Shown here piece by piece: positions 17,216 through 25,998 of a DNA stretch of 64,000 bases (positions are counted from its first letter, which is position 1; each line of letters begins with the position of its first letter). The DNA is from Actimicrobium sp047621665. GTDB lineage: Bacteria > Pseudomonadota > Gammaproteobacteria > Burkholderiales > Burkholderiaceae_D. Position numbers and translations under genes: made by a program. The DNA lies in the NCBI GenBank assembly GCA_047621665.1, contig JBLHMB010000002.1, forward strand, positions 92,276 through 156,275, read 5' to 3'. Under the pieces are notes generated by a model. The model was not told the DNA's origin, did no database searches, and saw only the letters and a program-made list of their open reading frames with translations.

Positions 17216-19417
17216 GTGGCTCATTCCTTCCGTTTCAAACCACTGACCCTGATGGTCCTGCAAGCATTGGCCCTGTCGGCCCATGCACAAGTAGCCGCGC
17301 CGGCTCCTGAAGTTGTTACTGTATTCGGCCAGGGTCAAACCCGCCAATTGCAAAAGCTGACCAGCGCCGATCTGGCCCAGGCTCTTCCTGGCACGAGCCC
17401 GCTCAAGACCCTGGAAAAATTGCCAGGCGTGAGCTTCCAGTCCGCGGATCCGTTCGGTGCTTACGAGTGGTCGACCCGCTTCAGCGTGCGCGGTTTCAAC
17501 CAGAACCAGATGGGCTTTACGCTCGACGGCATTCCGCTGGGCGACATGAGCTACGGTAACAACAACGGCTTGCACATCAGCCGCGCGATCTCGTCGGAAA
17601 ACATCCGCACCGTCAACCTGTCACAAGGTTCGGGCGCAGTTGGAACAGCCTCCACCAGCAACCTTGGCGGTACCGTGCAGTTCCTGTCGATGGATCCAAG
17701 TGACACTCTGGGCGGCACCTTCGCCCAGACTTTTGGCAGCGACAGCACCTACCGCACTTTTGCCCGTTTCGATACCGGCATGCTGCCATCGGACACCAAG
17801 ATTGCTGTCAGCGTCACGCGCCATCGTTCGGATAAATGGAAAGGTCAGGGCTCGCAAGATCTCGACCAGTTCAACAGCAAACTGGTGCAGCGTTTTGGCG
17901 ATAACAAGCTGTCGGTTTTCTACAATCACTCGGACCGCAAGGAAATCGACTATCAGGACATGTCGCTTGAAATGACCAGGCGTCTGGGCTACAAGTGGGA
18001 CAACTATGCGCCTAACTTCCAGCAGGCAGTCAATGCCGCACGCGGTATCTACACAGCCGGCGAAACCAGTATCGACGACGCTTACTACCAGGCCAGCGGC
18101 TTGCGTAAAGATGACCTCGCCGGTGCCACTCTGGACGTGAAATTGTCCGAGTCAACGGTCCTCAAGACCACGCTCTATCATCACCACAATGTCGGCCAGG
18201 GCCACTGGTACACGCCGTACACCCCGACTTCGGCGGTAATGCCGATTTCGATCCGCACCACCGAGTATTCGATCGGCCGCGACGGTGTCATCAGCGACCT
18301 GACCTGGGACTTCGGCCAGCACACCATCAACGGTGGTTTCTGGGCCGAGCGCAGCTTGCATGACGTCACCCGTAATTTTTACGCAGTGGTCGATAACCGC
18401 GACACGAATTCGTATCTGACGAATCCGTTCTTCACGCAATTCAAACAAAACTACGTCACCACCACGACCCAGTTCTACGCCCAGGACACGGTCTCGATGA
18501 TGGACGACAAGCTCAAGCTGAACTTCGGCTTCAAGTCACCGAAAGTGGCGATTAACTCCGCCTCGGTCGTCGGAACCCGCGCGGCCGGTACGGTCGTCGC
18601 TGAAAAAACCTTCCTGCCGCAAGTCGGTCTGAACTATGCGTTGACCCGCGACGATGAACTGTTCACGTCGCTGGCAGAAAACATGCGTGCGTTCTCGCCA
18701 GGAATCGGTGGCGTGTTCTCGCAATCGCAGTCCTCGTTCAATGCCACCAGTGCGTCATTGAAGCCGGAAACCTCGACCTCGTTCGAAGCCGGTTACCGCT
18801 TCAAGCGCGCCCGGCTCAGTGGTTCGATCGCTGCTTACCATACCGAGTTCAAGGATCGTCAGCTGGGAATTCAGAACTGCCCGGCGATCGTCGGTTGCGC
18901 ATCCACCTTTGCCAACGTCGGCAAGGTTGTCACGAACGGGTTTGAAGCCGCTGCCGATCTGAAGCTGGCACCGCAATGGTCGCTGTTCAATTCGTTGACG
19001 TACAACGATTCGAAGTACAAGTCGGACTACTTGAACAACGGCGTGATCGCGACTAACGGCAAGCAAGTCGTTGATGCTCCACGCCTGATGTTCAATACCG
19101 AACTGTCGTACGAGAACGAGCACTGGTTTGCCCGCACCAACGCCAAGTTCACTGACAAGCGTTATTACACCTACCTCAATGACGCCTCGGTGCCGCATTT
19201 CTGGCTGATGAATCTGTCGGCCGGCTACAAGCTGAAATCGGTTGGTGCTGTCAAGGATGTGACGATTCAGTTCAACGTCGACAACCTGCTCAACAAGGAT
19301 TATTTCAGCACGATCGGCAGCAATGGCTTCTCGAATTCCGATCCGAAAGGCACCAGCCAGACCTTGCTGGTCGGCGCTCCACGTCAAATGTTCCTGACGA
19401 TTGGCGGCAAGATCTAA
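17216..19417 (+). CDS. TonB-dependent outer-membrane receptor of the phosphate locus
   Basis: A 733-residue receptor. I chose GTG 17216, which has GAGAGA upstream and yields a clean signal peptide ending ALSAHAQ; an in-frame TTG at 17177 is less likely. EVVTVFGQ is the probable TonB box. The plug carries FSVRGFNQNQMGFTLDGIPLG and GGTVQFLS; the rest is a beta-barrel. It does not resemble siderophore receptors such as Fiu closely. It heads a run of an exported phosphoesterase and an ABC importer and has a Pho-box-like site upstream, so I infer uptake of a phosphorylated organic compound. The substrate is unknown. Confidence 0.85.
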   Translation: MAHSFRFKPLTLMVLQALALSAHAQVAAPAPEVVTVFGQGQTRQLQKLTSADLAQALPGTSPLKTLEKLPGVSFQSADPFGAYEWSTRFSVRGFNQNQMGFTLDGIPLGDMSYGNNNGLHISRAISSENIRTVNLSQGSGAVGTASTSNLGGTVQFLSMDPSDTLGGTFAQTFGSDSTYRTFARFDTGMLPSDTKIAVSVTRHRSDKWKGQGSQDLDQFNSKLVQRFGDNKLSVFYNHSDRKEIDYQDMSLEMTRRLGYKWDNYAPNFQQAVNAARGIYTAGETSIDDAYYQASGLRKDDLAGATLDVKLSESTVLKTTLYHHHNVGQGHWYTPYTPTSAVMPISIRTTEYSIGRDGVISDLTWDFGQHTINGGFWAERSLHDVTRNFYAVVDNRDTNSYLTNPFFTQFKQNYVTTTTQFYAQDTVSMMDDKLKLNFGFKSPKVAINSASVVGTRAAGTVVAEKTFLPQVGLNYALTRDDELFTSLAENMRAFSPGIGGVFSQSQSSFNATSASLKPETSTSFEAGYRFKRARLSGSIAAYHTEFKDRQLGIQNCPAIVGCASTFANVGKVVTNGFEAAADLKLAPQWSLFNSLTYNDSKYKSDYLNNGVIATNGKQVVDAPRLMFNTELSYENEHWFARTNAKFTDKRYYTYLNDASVPHFWLMNLSAGYKLKSVGAVKDVTIQFNVDNLLNKDYFSTIGSNGFSNSDPKGTSQTLLVGAPRQMFLTIGGKI

Positions 19418-19431
19418 GTTGTCCATTCGCC

Positions 19432-19451
19432 CCGGAGCGGTAACGTTCCGG
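19432..19451 (+). other. Hairpin between receptor and phosphoesterase genes
   Basis: CCGGAGCG-GTAA-CGTTCCGG folds into an 8-bp stem (one G-U) with a GTAA loop, a GNRA-type loop. No T run follows, so it is not a standard terminator; it could stabilise the upstream mRNA or lower downstream expression. Confidence 0.55.
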
Positions 19452-19531
19452 CAGGCTTGATTGATCAGGGGGGCACGTCATCCGTATCGCGGAGGACGCG
19501 GCTCCCCGCAGTGTTTTCCGAAGGTGTTCTG

Positions 19532-21253
19532 ATGAAATTGACCGTACCGGCTTTATTGCTCTGCGCGCTGGGTTATCCCGCAGCCGTGCTCGCACAAACC
19601 ACCACCCCGATCGAGCACGTGATTGTGCTGGTCGGTGAAAACCGCACCTTCGACAACATGTTCGGTGCCTACCAGCCAAAGCGCGGCCAGACTATTGCGA
19701 ACCTGCTGTCGAAAGGCATCATCAAGGCCGATGGCTCGCCGGGCCCGCGCTACGCCGATGCTGCCCAAAAGACCGCCGAGAATTTTGGCGCCTACACGCC
19801 GACACCAAAAACCGTCGGCACCTATCCGACACTGCCGCAACCGTATGCATTCGGTGCATTCGGCCAGCGCCAGGATGTACCGGATGCGCGCTTCCCGAAA
19901 GCGATGCCGAACGGCCCGTTCCAGATCACCAAACATACCGGTTACGGTGCCCACACGGGTGACCCGATCCACCGGTTTTATCAGATGTGGCAGCAAACCA
20001 ATGGCGGCAAGAACGACCTGTTCGTCTGGGTCGCCGAAACCACCGGCCTCGGCCCGAGCAATCCGTGGTTGCCACTGGGTCCGGGCAAGCCTACCTTTCA
20101 GGGCGGCGTGGCGATGGGCTTTTACAATATGTCGACCGGCGATGCACCGTACTTCAAGCACCTGGCCGACACCTATGCGATTGCTGATAATTACCATCAG
20201 CCGATCATGGGTGGTACCACCGTCAATTATCTGGCGCTGGCTACCGGCGACGTGACCTTCTTCACTGCCGATGGCAAGCCCGGCGTCCCTGCCGCCAAGC
20301 TGATCGAAAATCCCGATGCCCAGCCTGGCACCAACAACTGGTACACCGAAGACGGCTATCGCGGCGGCACCTACATTCGCTGCGACGATATTGCGCTGCC
20401 CGGCGTGGCCGGTATCCGCAATCATCTGAAAGCCTTGCCTTACAAAGCCTTCAACGATGGCAATTGCGCACCGGAGACCTACTACATGGTCAACAACATG
20501 GACCCGGCCTATTCACCAGCCGGCGACCTGCTGCCGGTCGCACCCGACAAGTTCCTGTTACCGCCGCAAACCATCCCGCATATCGGCGATGGCCTGACCG
20601 CCGCCGGCGTGTCCTGGAAATGGTATTCGGGCGGGCGCAACGATGGCATCAAGACCGACAAGGAATATTGCGCGATGTGCGATACGCCGACTTTTTTCAC
20701 GTCGACGATGACCGGTCCGGACCGCTTCAAGCTGCATGACTTGCAGCAGTTTTATGTCGACGTCAAAGATGCCAAGACCTTCCCGGCGGTGACGTACATT
20801 GCGCCGTACGACAGTATTTCCGGTCATCCCGGTTATGCGATGGAAACCAGTTTCGATGCGCTGGCGCAGGACGTCATCACGCGCGTCAAGGCCAACCCGG
20901 CGCTGTGGAAAAACACCGTCGTGCTGGTCACCTTCGATGAAGGCGGCGGCTATTACGATTCCGGTTACGTGCAGGCCGTCGACTTTTTCGGCGATGGCAC
21001 GCGCATCCCGCTGATCGCCGTGTCACCGTTCTCGAAGCGTGGTCACGTCGATCACACCTACTATAGCCACGCATCCATCCTCAAGTTCATCGAACGTAAT
21101 TGGTCGATGCCGCCGCTGTCGTCCCGCAGTCGCGACAACTTGCCCAATCCGGTCAGTGATCCGCGCAATCCGTATGTGCCGCTGAACCAGCCGGCGCTGG
21201 GCGACCTGATGAATCTGTTTGATTTCACGCGCACAGCGCACAAGGGGAAATGA
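19532..21253 (+). CDS. Exported phospholipase C/acid phosphatase-type phosphoesterase
   Basis: A 573-residue protein of the bacterial phosphoesterase family (PF04185). It starts at ATG 19532, giving a Sec-type signal peptide ending AVLAQ; many relatives use Tat instead. IEHVIVLVGENRTFDNMFGAY is the signature metal-binding start, and VTFDEGGGYYDSG, IPLIAVSPFSKRGHVDHTYYSHASILKFIE close the active site. It should act in the periplasm or at the surface, cleaving a phosphodiester or phosphomonoester. The gene ends one base before the ABC substrate-binding protein, tying its product to import. Confidence 0.88.
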   Translation: MKLTVPALLLCALGYPAAVLAQTTTPIEHVIVLVGENRTFDNMFGAYQPKRGQTIANLLSKGIIKADGSPGPRYADAAQKTAENFGAYTPTPKTVGTYPTLPQPYAFGAFGQRQDVPDARFPKAMPNGPFQITKHTGYGAHTGDPIHRFYQMWQQTNGGKNDLFVWVAETTGLGPSNPWLPLGPGKPTFQGGVAMGFYNMSTGDAPYFKHLADTYAIADNYHQPIMGGTTVNYLALATGDVTFFTADGKPGVPAAKLIENPDAQPGTNNWYTEDGYRGGTYIRCDDIALPGVAGIRNHLKALPYKAFNDGNCAPETYYMVNNMDPAYSPAGDLLPVAPDKFLLPPQTIPHIGDGLTAAGVSWKWYSGGRNDGIKTDKEYCAMCDTPTFFTSTMTGPDRFKLHDLQQFYVDVKDAKTFPAVTYIAPYDSISGHPGYAMETSFDALAQDVITRVKANPALWKNTVVLVTFDEGGGYYDSGYVQAVDFFGDGTRIPLIAVSPFSKRGHVDHTYYSHASILKFIERNWSMPPLSSRSRDNLPNPVSDPRNPYVPLNQPALGDLMNLFDFTRTAHKGK

Positions 21254-21254
21254 T

Positions 21255-22310
21255 ATGAAACGACCATTACGTTTAATGCTGGTCGCCACGGCATTGCTGG
21301 TCATGGCCGGCACTGCAGCGGCCCAGCAATCGCTCGATGCACTGATCGCAGCTGCCAAAAAAGAAGGCACCGTGAATAGCGTCGGCATGCCGCCGGACTG
21401 GGCCAACTGGAAGCAGTCATGGGCCGCGATGGAGACCAAATACGGCATCACGCATCAGGATACCGACATGAGTTCGGCACAGGAAATCGCCAAGTTCGAA
21501 GCCGAGAAAAGCAATGCCTCGGCCGACATTGGCGATGTCGGTCATTCGTTCGGGCCGATCGCGCTGGCCAGGGGCGTCACGCAACCGTACAAGCCATCGA
21601 CCTGGGGTGAGATCCCGGCCTGGGCCAAGGACGCGGATGGCCACTGGATGCTGGCCTACACCGGCACCATGGCCTTCATCAGCAACAACAAGCTGGTAAA
21701 AAATCCGCCGAAGAACTGGAAAGATCTGCTGGCCGGGACTTACCGCGTGACGGTCGGTGAAGTCGGCGTTGCCTCGCAAGCCAACAGCGCGGTGCTGGCA
21801 GCGGCGCTGGCGTTTGGCGGCAACGAAAAAAATCTCGCACCGGCCTACAAGCTGTTTGCCGAACTGGCGCGTCAAGGGCGCTTGTCACTGACCAATCCGA
21901 GCATCGCCAACATGGAAAAAGGCGAAGTCGAAGTCGCGTTGCTGTGGGACTTCAATGCGCTCAGCTATCGCGACAAAATCGATGCCAGCCAGTTCACCGT
22001 ATCGATTCCGCAGGATGGTTCGCTGGTGGCCGGTTACACGACCATCATCAACAAGCATGCCAGGCATCCGAACGCGGCCAAGCTGATGCGTGAATTCATC
22101 TTCAGCGACGAAGGCCAGATCAATCTGGCGCGCGGTCATGCCCGGCCTATCCGCAGCAATGTCGTGATGCCGAAAGACGTGCAGGACAAGATGCTGCCGG
22201 CGGCGCAATACCAGAATGCCAAACCGATTCAAGACTTCGCCGCATGGGAAAAAACCACCCGCGCCATCCCGCGCCAGTGGCAAGAGCAAGTCATGATGTT
22301 TAACAAGTAA
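21255..22310 (+). CDS. ABC transporter periplasmic substrate-binding protein
   Basis: A 351-residue binding protein with signal peptide MKRPLRLMLVATALLVMAGTAAAQ. ATG 21255 comes one base after the previous stop. The fold resembles the group that binds ferric iron, polyamines or 2-aminoethylphosphonate (ALIAAAKKEGTVNSVGMP, WMLAYTGTMAFISNN, AKLMREFIFSDEGQ). It belongs with the two permeases and ATPase that follow. The phosphoesterases on both sides favour an organophosphate or phosphonate-like ligand over iron, but this is inference. Confidence 0.88.
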   Translation: MKRPLRLMLVATALLVMAGTAAAQQSLDALIAAAKKEGTVNSVGMPPDWANWKQSWAAMETKYGITHQDTDMSSAQEIAKFEAEKSNASADIGDVGHSFGPIALARGVTQPYKPSTWGEIPAWAKDADGHWMLAYTGTMAFISNNKLVKNPPKNWKDLLAGTYRVTVGEVGVASQANSAVLAAALAFGGNEKNLAPAYKLFAELARQGRLSLTNPSIANMEKGEVEVALLWDFNALSYRDKIDASQFTVSIPQDGSLVAGYTTIINKHARHPNAAKLMREFIFSDEGQINLARGHARPIRSNVVMPKDVQDKMLPAAQYQNAKPIQDFAAWEKTTRAIPRQWQEQVMMFNK

Positions 22311-22322
22311 AGAGCATCGGCC

Positions 22323-23132
22323 ATGAAAAACAAAGTCATCCTCGTCCTCATCGACGGCCTGGCCTGGCAATCGGCCCATGATGGCATGGGCTTTTTGCAG
22401 GGCTTGTGCGAAGCCGGACAGGCCAGCCTGTACCGGATGGAATGCGAGCTGCCATCACTATCGCGTCCACTGTACGAATGCATCCTGACCGGCGTGCGGC
22501 CGGTCGACAGCGGTGTAGTGCATAACCAGGTTACCCGCTTGTCGCACCACGACAGCATCTTCCATCTCGCGCGCGCGGCTGGCGGCACGACTGCGGCAGC
22601 GGCGTATCACTGGATCAGCGAACTGTATAACCGTTCGCCGTACGACGCGGTGCGCGACCGTTTCACCGATGATGACAGCCTGCCTATCCAGCACGGCGTG
22701 TTCTATCACGCCGACAGCTATCCGGATGATCACCTGCTGCTGGACGCCGAGATCCTGCGCCGCCGGCATGATCCCGATTTTCTGCTGATCCATCCGATGA
22801 ATACCGATGATGCCGGTCATCGCCACGGTGGTGACAGCGGTCAGTACCGCAACGCGGCGCGTAGTTTTGACAATGCGTTATCGACGCAATTGCCGGGCTG
22901 GCTGGCGGCTGGTTATCAGGTCATCGTCACCAGCGACCACGGCATGAACCGCGACCATACCCATCGCGGCGTGCTGCCGGAAGAGCGGCAAGTGCCGCTG
23001 TTCGTGATGGGCAGCGGCTTCAGTCACAACCCGCTGGCGCAACCACGGCAGGTCGAGTTGTGCGGTGTGCTGGCCGACCTGCTCGGTGCGGCGCATGACA
23101 AGTCACGCAATCCGTCGTTGCTGGCTGCATGA
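22323..23132 (+). CDS. Cytoplasmic alkaline-phosphatase-fold phosphodiesterase
   Basis: A 269-residue protein of the type I phosphodiesterase/nucleotide pyrophosphatase group, with no signal peptide. Metal and active-site residues line up: LIDG at the start, the probable nucleophile Ser in PSLSRPLY followed by ILTGVRPVDSGVVHN, DDAGHRHGGDS, and SDHGMNRDHTHRG. Related enzymes such as phosphonoacetate hydrolase use Thr as nucleophile. It sits inside the ABC operon, 12 nt after the binding-protein gene and overlapping the permease by 4 nt, so it probably processes what the importer brings in. Confidence 0.85.
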   Translation: MKNKVILVLIDGLAWQSAHDGMGFLQGLCEAGQASLYRMECELPSLSRPLYECILTGVRPVDSGVVHNQVTRLSHHDSIFHLARAAGGTTAAAAYHWISELYNRSPYDAVRDRFTDDDSLPIQHGVFYHADSYPDDHLLLDAEILRRRHDPDFLLIHPMNTDDAGHRHGGDSGQYRNAARSFDNALSTQLPGWLAAGYQVIVTSDHGMNRDHTHRGVLPEERQVPLFVMGSGFSHNPLAQPRQVELCGVLADLLGAAHDKSRNPSLLAA

Positions 23133-23971
23133 TTGTTTCCGGCTGGGGGAAGCACTGGCGCGCCGCCTTGCTGCTGTTACCGTTGCTGCTGGTGTCCGGC
23201 TTGTTTTCGCTGGCACCGGCTGGCTGGGTACTGTTCAACAGCATGCGGGTCGACGATGCCTGGTCGCCGGGCAATTTCATCGAGATTCTCGGCGCGAGCT
23301 TTTACCGGCAAGCGTTCGGCAACAGCTTGTGGATTGCCACCGGTGCCAGTCTGGCCGGCTTGCTGATCGGGCTGGTCGGTGCCGCCTCGATCCGGCGTGT
23401 CGACGGCAGTGTGCGTGATATCACGGTGGCGTTTACCAACATGGCCAGCAATCTCAGCGGCGTTCCGCTGGCGTTCGCTTTCATCATCATTCTCGGTGCC
23501 AATGGTGCGGCCACGCTGCTGCTGCGCGAGTGGGGCTGGCTGGGTGAATTCAGCCTGTATTCACGGGCCGGACTGACGCTCATTTATACCTACTTCCAGA
23601 TTCCGCTGGCGATCCTGCTGCTCTATCCGGCCTTCGATGCGCTCGATGACGACTGGCAAGCCAGTGCCGCACTGCTCGGTGCGTCCCGGCTGCGCTACTG
23701 GCAACTGATCGGCTTGCCGGTGCTGTTGCCGTCGGTGCTGGGGACCTTCATCCTGCTGTTTGCCAATGCGATGGGCGCGTATGCCAGCGCGTATGCACTG
23801 ATGACGTCGAACTACAACCTGGTGACGATCCGCATTGCCAGTCTGGTAGCCGGCGATATTTTTCTCGAGCCGAATCTGGCGGCGGCGCTGGCGGTGCTGC
23901 TCATTGCGCTGATGGTCTTGATGGTCAGCGTCAACCAGTGGCTACTCAAACGGAGTCACCATGCGCGCTAG
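23129..23971 (+). CDS. ABC transporter permease, first subunit
   Basis: A 280-residue inner-membrane protein with about six hydrophobic segments and the cytoplasmic EAA-type loop (DALDDDWQASAALLGASRLRYWQLIGLPVLLP) that contacts the ATPase. ATG 23129 overlaps the TGA of the previous gene. Together with the next gene it forms the channel of the importer. Confidence 0.92.
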   Translation: MIVSGWGKHWRAALLLLPLLLVSGLFSLAPAGWVLFNSMRVDDAWSPGNFIEILGASFYRQAFGNSLWIATGASLAGLLIGLVGAASIRRVDGSVRDITVAFTNMASNLSGVPLAFAFIIILGANGAATLLLREWGWLGEFSLYSRAGLTLIYTYFQIPLAILLLYPAFDALDDDWQASAALLGASRLRYWQLIGLPVLLPSVLGTFILLFANAMGAYASAYALMTSNYNLVTIRIASLVAGDIFLEPNLAAALAVLLIALMVLMVSVNQWLLKRSHHAR

Positions 23972-24731
23972 CACTTATCACCGCACGGTCGTGGCGAGCC
24001 TGGTTACCCTGCTTGGGATTCCGATTCTGGCGACGCTACTATATTCGCTGTCGCAGCGCTGGGGCGCGACCGTGCTGCCCGATGGCCTGACCTTCGACTG
24101 GTATCTGGCGCTACTGCGCGAGCCGCGTTTTCTGGTCGCGTTCGGTCATTCGCTGCTGGTGTCAGTGGCCACGCTGGTGCTGGCGACCGTGCTGATCGTG
24201 CCGGCAGCTTTCGTCGTGTTTTATTATTTTCCGCAACTCGACCGCTGGATGAATCTGCTGATCCTGCTGCAATTTGCGGTGCCGCCGGTGGTCTCGTCAG
24301 TCGGTCTGCTGCAACTGTATGCCGACGGGCCATTGCCGCTGATCGGCACGCCGTGGGTGCTGGTCGGTTGCTACTTCACGATCGTGCTGCCGTTCATTTA
24401 CCGGGCGCTGGCCGGCAGCTTGCAGGGACTCAATGTGCGCGATCTGATGGATGCGGCGCACTTGCTCGGCGCGAGTACGCCGCAGGCTTTTTTGCGGGTC
24501 GTGCTGCCCAATATCCGCAAGGCACTGATGGCGGCATTGTTCCTGTCGTTTTCGTTTTTGCTGGGCGAATTCGTGTTTGCCAACATACTCGTCGGCGGCC
24601 GTTTCGAGACCCTCAATGTTTACTTGTACACGATGCGTTCGACCAGCGGCCATTTCACCAGCGCGGTCGTGATGACGTATTTCCTGTTCACGCTGGTCGT
24701 GACCTGGATTGCCACCCGGCTTGGCCGATAG
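23961..24731 (+). CDS. ABC transporter permease, second subunit
   Basis: A 256-residue inner-membrane protein of the same permease family, with the EAA-type loop DLMDAAHLLGASTPQAFLRVVLPNIRKAL. It overlaps the first permease gene by 11 nt, so translation is probably coupled. Two separate permeases match the layout of iron, polyamine and aminoethylphosphonate importers. Confidence 0.92.
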   Translation: MRASTYHRTVVASLVTLLGIPILATLLYSLSQRWGATVLPDGLTFDWYLALLREPRFLVAFGHSLLVSVATLVLATVLIVPAAFVVFYYFPQLDRWMNLLILLQFAVPPVVSSVGLLQLYADGPLPLIGTPWVLVGCYFTIVLPFIYRALAGSLQGLNVRDLMDAAHLLGASTPQAFLRVVLPNIRKALMAALFLSFSFLLGEFVFANILVGGRFETLNVYLYTMRSTSGHFTSAVVMTYFLFTLVVTWIATRLGR

Positions 24732-24739
24732 GAGTTGTA

Positions 24740-25735
24740 GTGGATTATTTACGCATCACCGGATTATCGAAAACCTTTGGCAAGACCACCGTGCTGGACC
24801 ACATCGACCTCGACGTCGCCGAAGGCGAACTGGTCACGTTGCTGGGTCCCAGCGGCTGTGGCAAATCGACGCTGCTGCGCTGCATCGCCGGACTGACCGC
24901 ACCCGACCAAGGCCGGATTCATGTGGCCGGCAGCGACATCACGGACGTTGCACCACAGCGGCGCGGCATCGGCATGGTGTTCCAGAGCTATGCGCTATTC
25001 CCGAATCTGACGGTGCTGGGCAACATCGCTTTTGGTCTGAAAATGCAACGCCTGCCAGCTGATGAGATCGCTCAGCGGGTCGAAGCCATGATCGCGCTGG
25101 TGGAGCTGGGTGGTCATGAACACAAGCTGGTGCACCAGTTGTCCGGCGGCCAGCGTCAGCGGGTGGCACTGGCCCGGGCGCTGGTCGTGCGCCCGCGCAT
25201 CCTGTTGCTCGATGAGCCGTTGTCGGCCCTCGACGCGCGCATCCGCAAAATGCTGCAGGAAGAAATCCGCCGCATTCAGCAGCAGCTGAAACTGACCACG
25301 GTGTTCGTCACGCACGATCAGGAAGAGGCGCTGATCCTGTCGGACCGCATCGTCGTCATGGAGGGCGGGCGCATTGTCCAGCAGGGTGCGGCCGAGACAA
25401 TTTATGCGCGGCCGGCCACGGCTTTCGTGGCGCGTTTCATCGGTAATGTCAACTTGCTCGATGGTGCGCAAGCACAGGCCTTACTGGGATTACAGATCGA
25501 TGGTCATCTGGCAATCCGGCCGGAATCGATTGTGCTGGAGGGGGCCGGCAGCGGTGGCTGTCCTGCCATCGTGCGGCATCACCAGTTGCTCGGCAACGTG
25601 ATCCGCTATCACGTCACTGCGCGTGGTTGCGCACTGATGGTCGATGCGCTCAATCGCAGTCCGTCGCACTTGCTGGCGGCGGGCAGCGTGGTCGATTTGG
25701 TGTTCGATCACGACCAGTTCCAGCCGGTTGAGTAA
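24740..25735 (+). CDS. ABC transporter ATP-binding protein
   Basis: A 331-residue ATPase. The start is GTG 24740: AGGAG lies at 24730-24734, and upstream sequence in this frame is only a shadow of the permease gene. Walker A is LGPSGCGKST, the Q loop is in GMVFQSYALFPNLTV, the signature is LSGGQRQRVALARAL, Walker B is ILLLDEPLSALD, and the switch His is in FVTHDQEEA. A C-terminal TOBE-like domain follows after residue 240. It closes the importer operon; a terminator lies 80 nt downstream. Confidence 0.93.
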   Translation: MDYLRITGLSKTFGKTTVLDHIDLDVAEGELVTLLGPSGCGKSTLLRCIAGLTAPDQGRIHVAGSDITDVAPQRRGIGMVFQSYALFPNLTVLGNIAFGLKMQRLPADEIAQRVEAMIALVELGGHEHKLVHQLSGGQRQRVALARALVVRPRILLLDEPLSALDARIRKMLQEEIRRIQQQLKLTTVFVTHDQEEALILSDRIVVMEGGRIVQQGAAETIYARPATAFVARFIGNVNLLDGAQAQALLGLQIDGHLAIRPESIVLEGAGSGGCPAIVRHHQLLGNVIRYHVTARGCALMVDALNRSPSHLLAAGSVVDLVFDHDQFQPVE

Positions 25736-25815
25736 GGCAAACACACCTTTCCCAGCCTGTGAAAACAGGATGGTCTCTGCTGATATCCAATGAAAAAAAT
25801 GAAGTGGTTTCCCTG

Positions 25816-25846
25816 AAACCCAGGCTGGGCTTGGGTTTTGTTTTTT
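25816..25846 (+). terminator. Terminator at the end of the ABC/phosphoesterase operon
   Basis: AAACCCA (25816-25822) and TGGGTTT (25832-25838) pair around a short loop, followed by TGTTTTTT. The position after the last operon gene supports the call. Confidence 0.75.
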
Positions 25847-25894
25847 AGATGCGGTGGATGATGCGGCCGTTGGACGCATGTCGTTGAAACCCGG

Positions 25895-25924
25895 TTGACT
25901 AGCGTCAATAGGAATTACTATCAT
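25895..25924 (+). promoter_or_regulatory. Candidate promoter with Fur-box-like site
   Basis: TTGACT (25895-25900) is a good -35. TACTAT follows after a short 15-bp spacer. Overlapping it, 25907-25924 reads as three NATWAT-like hexamers (AATAGG, AATTAC, TATCAT; 14 of 18 positions), similar to a Fur site. The match is moderate; the siderophore receptor downstream makes it plausible. Confidence 0.4.
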
Positions 25925-25998
25925 TTGGACTGCCGCATTGACCGGCCGATCATCACGCGCAATTTTGCGTGCGGGGTCGCCATTGAGGGTGTCGTCCT

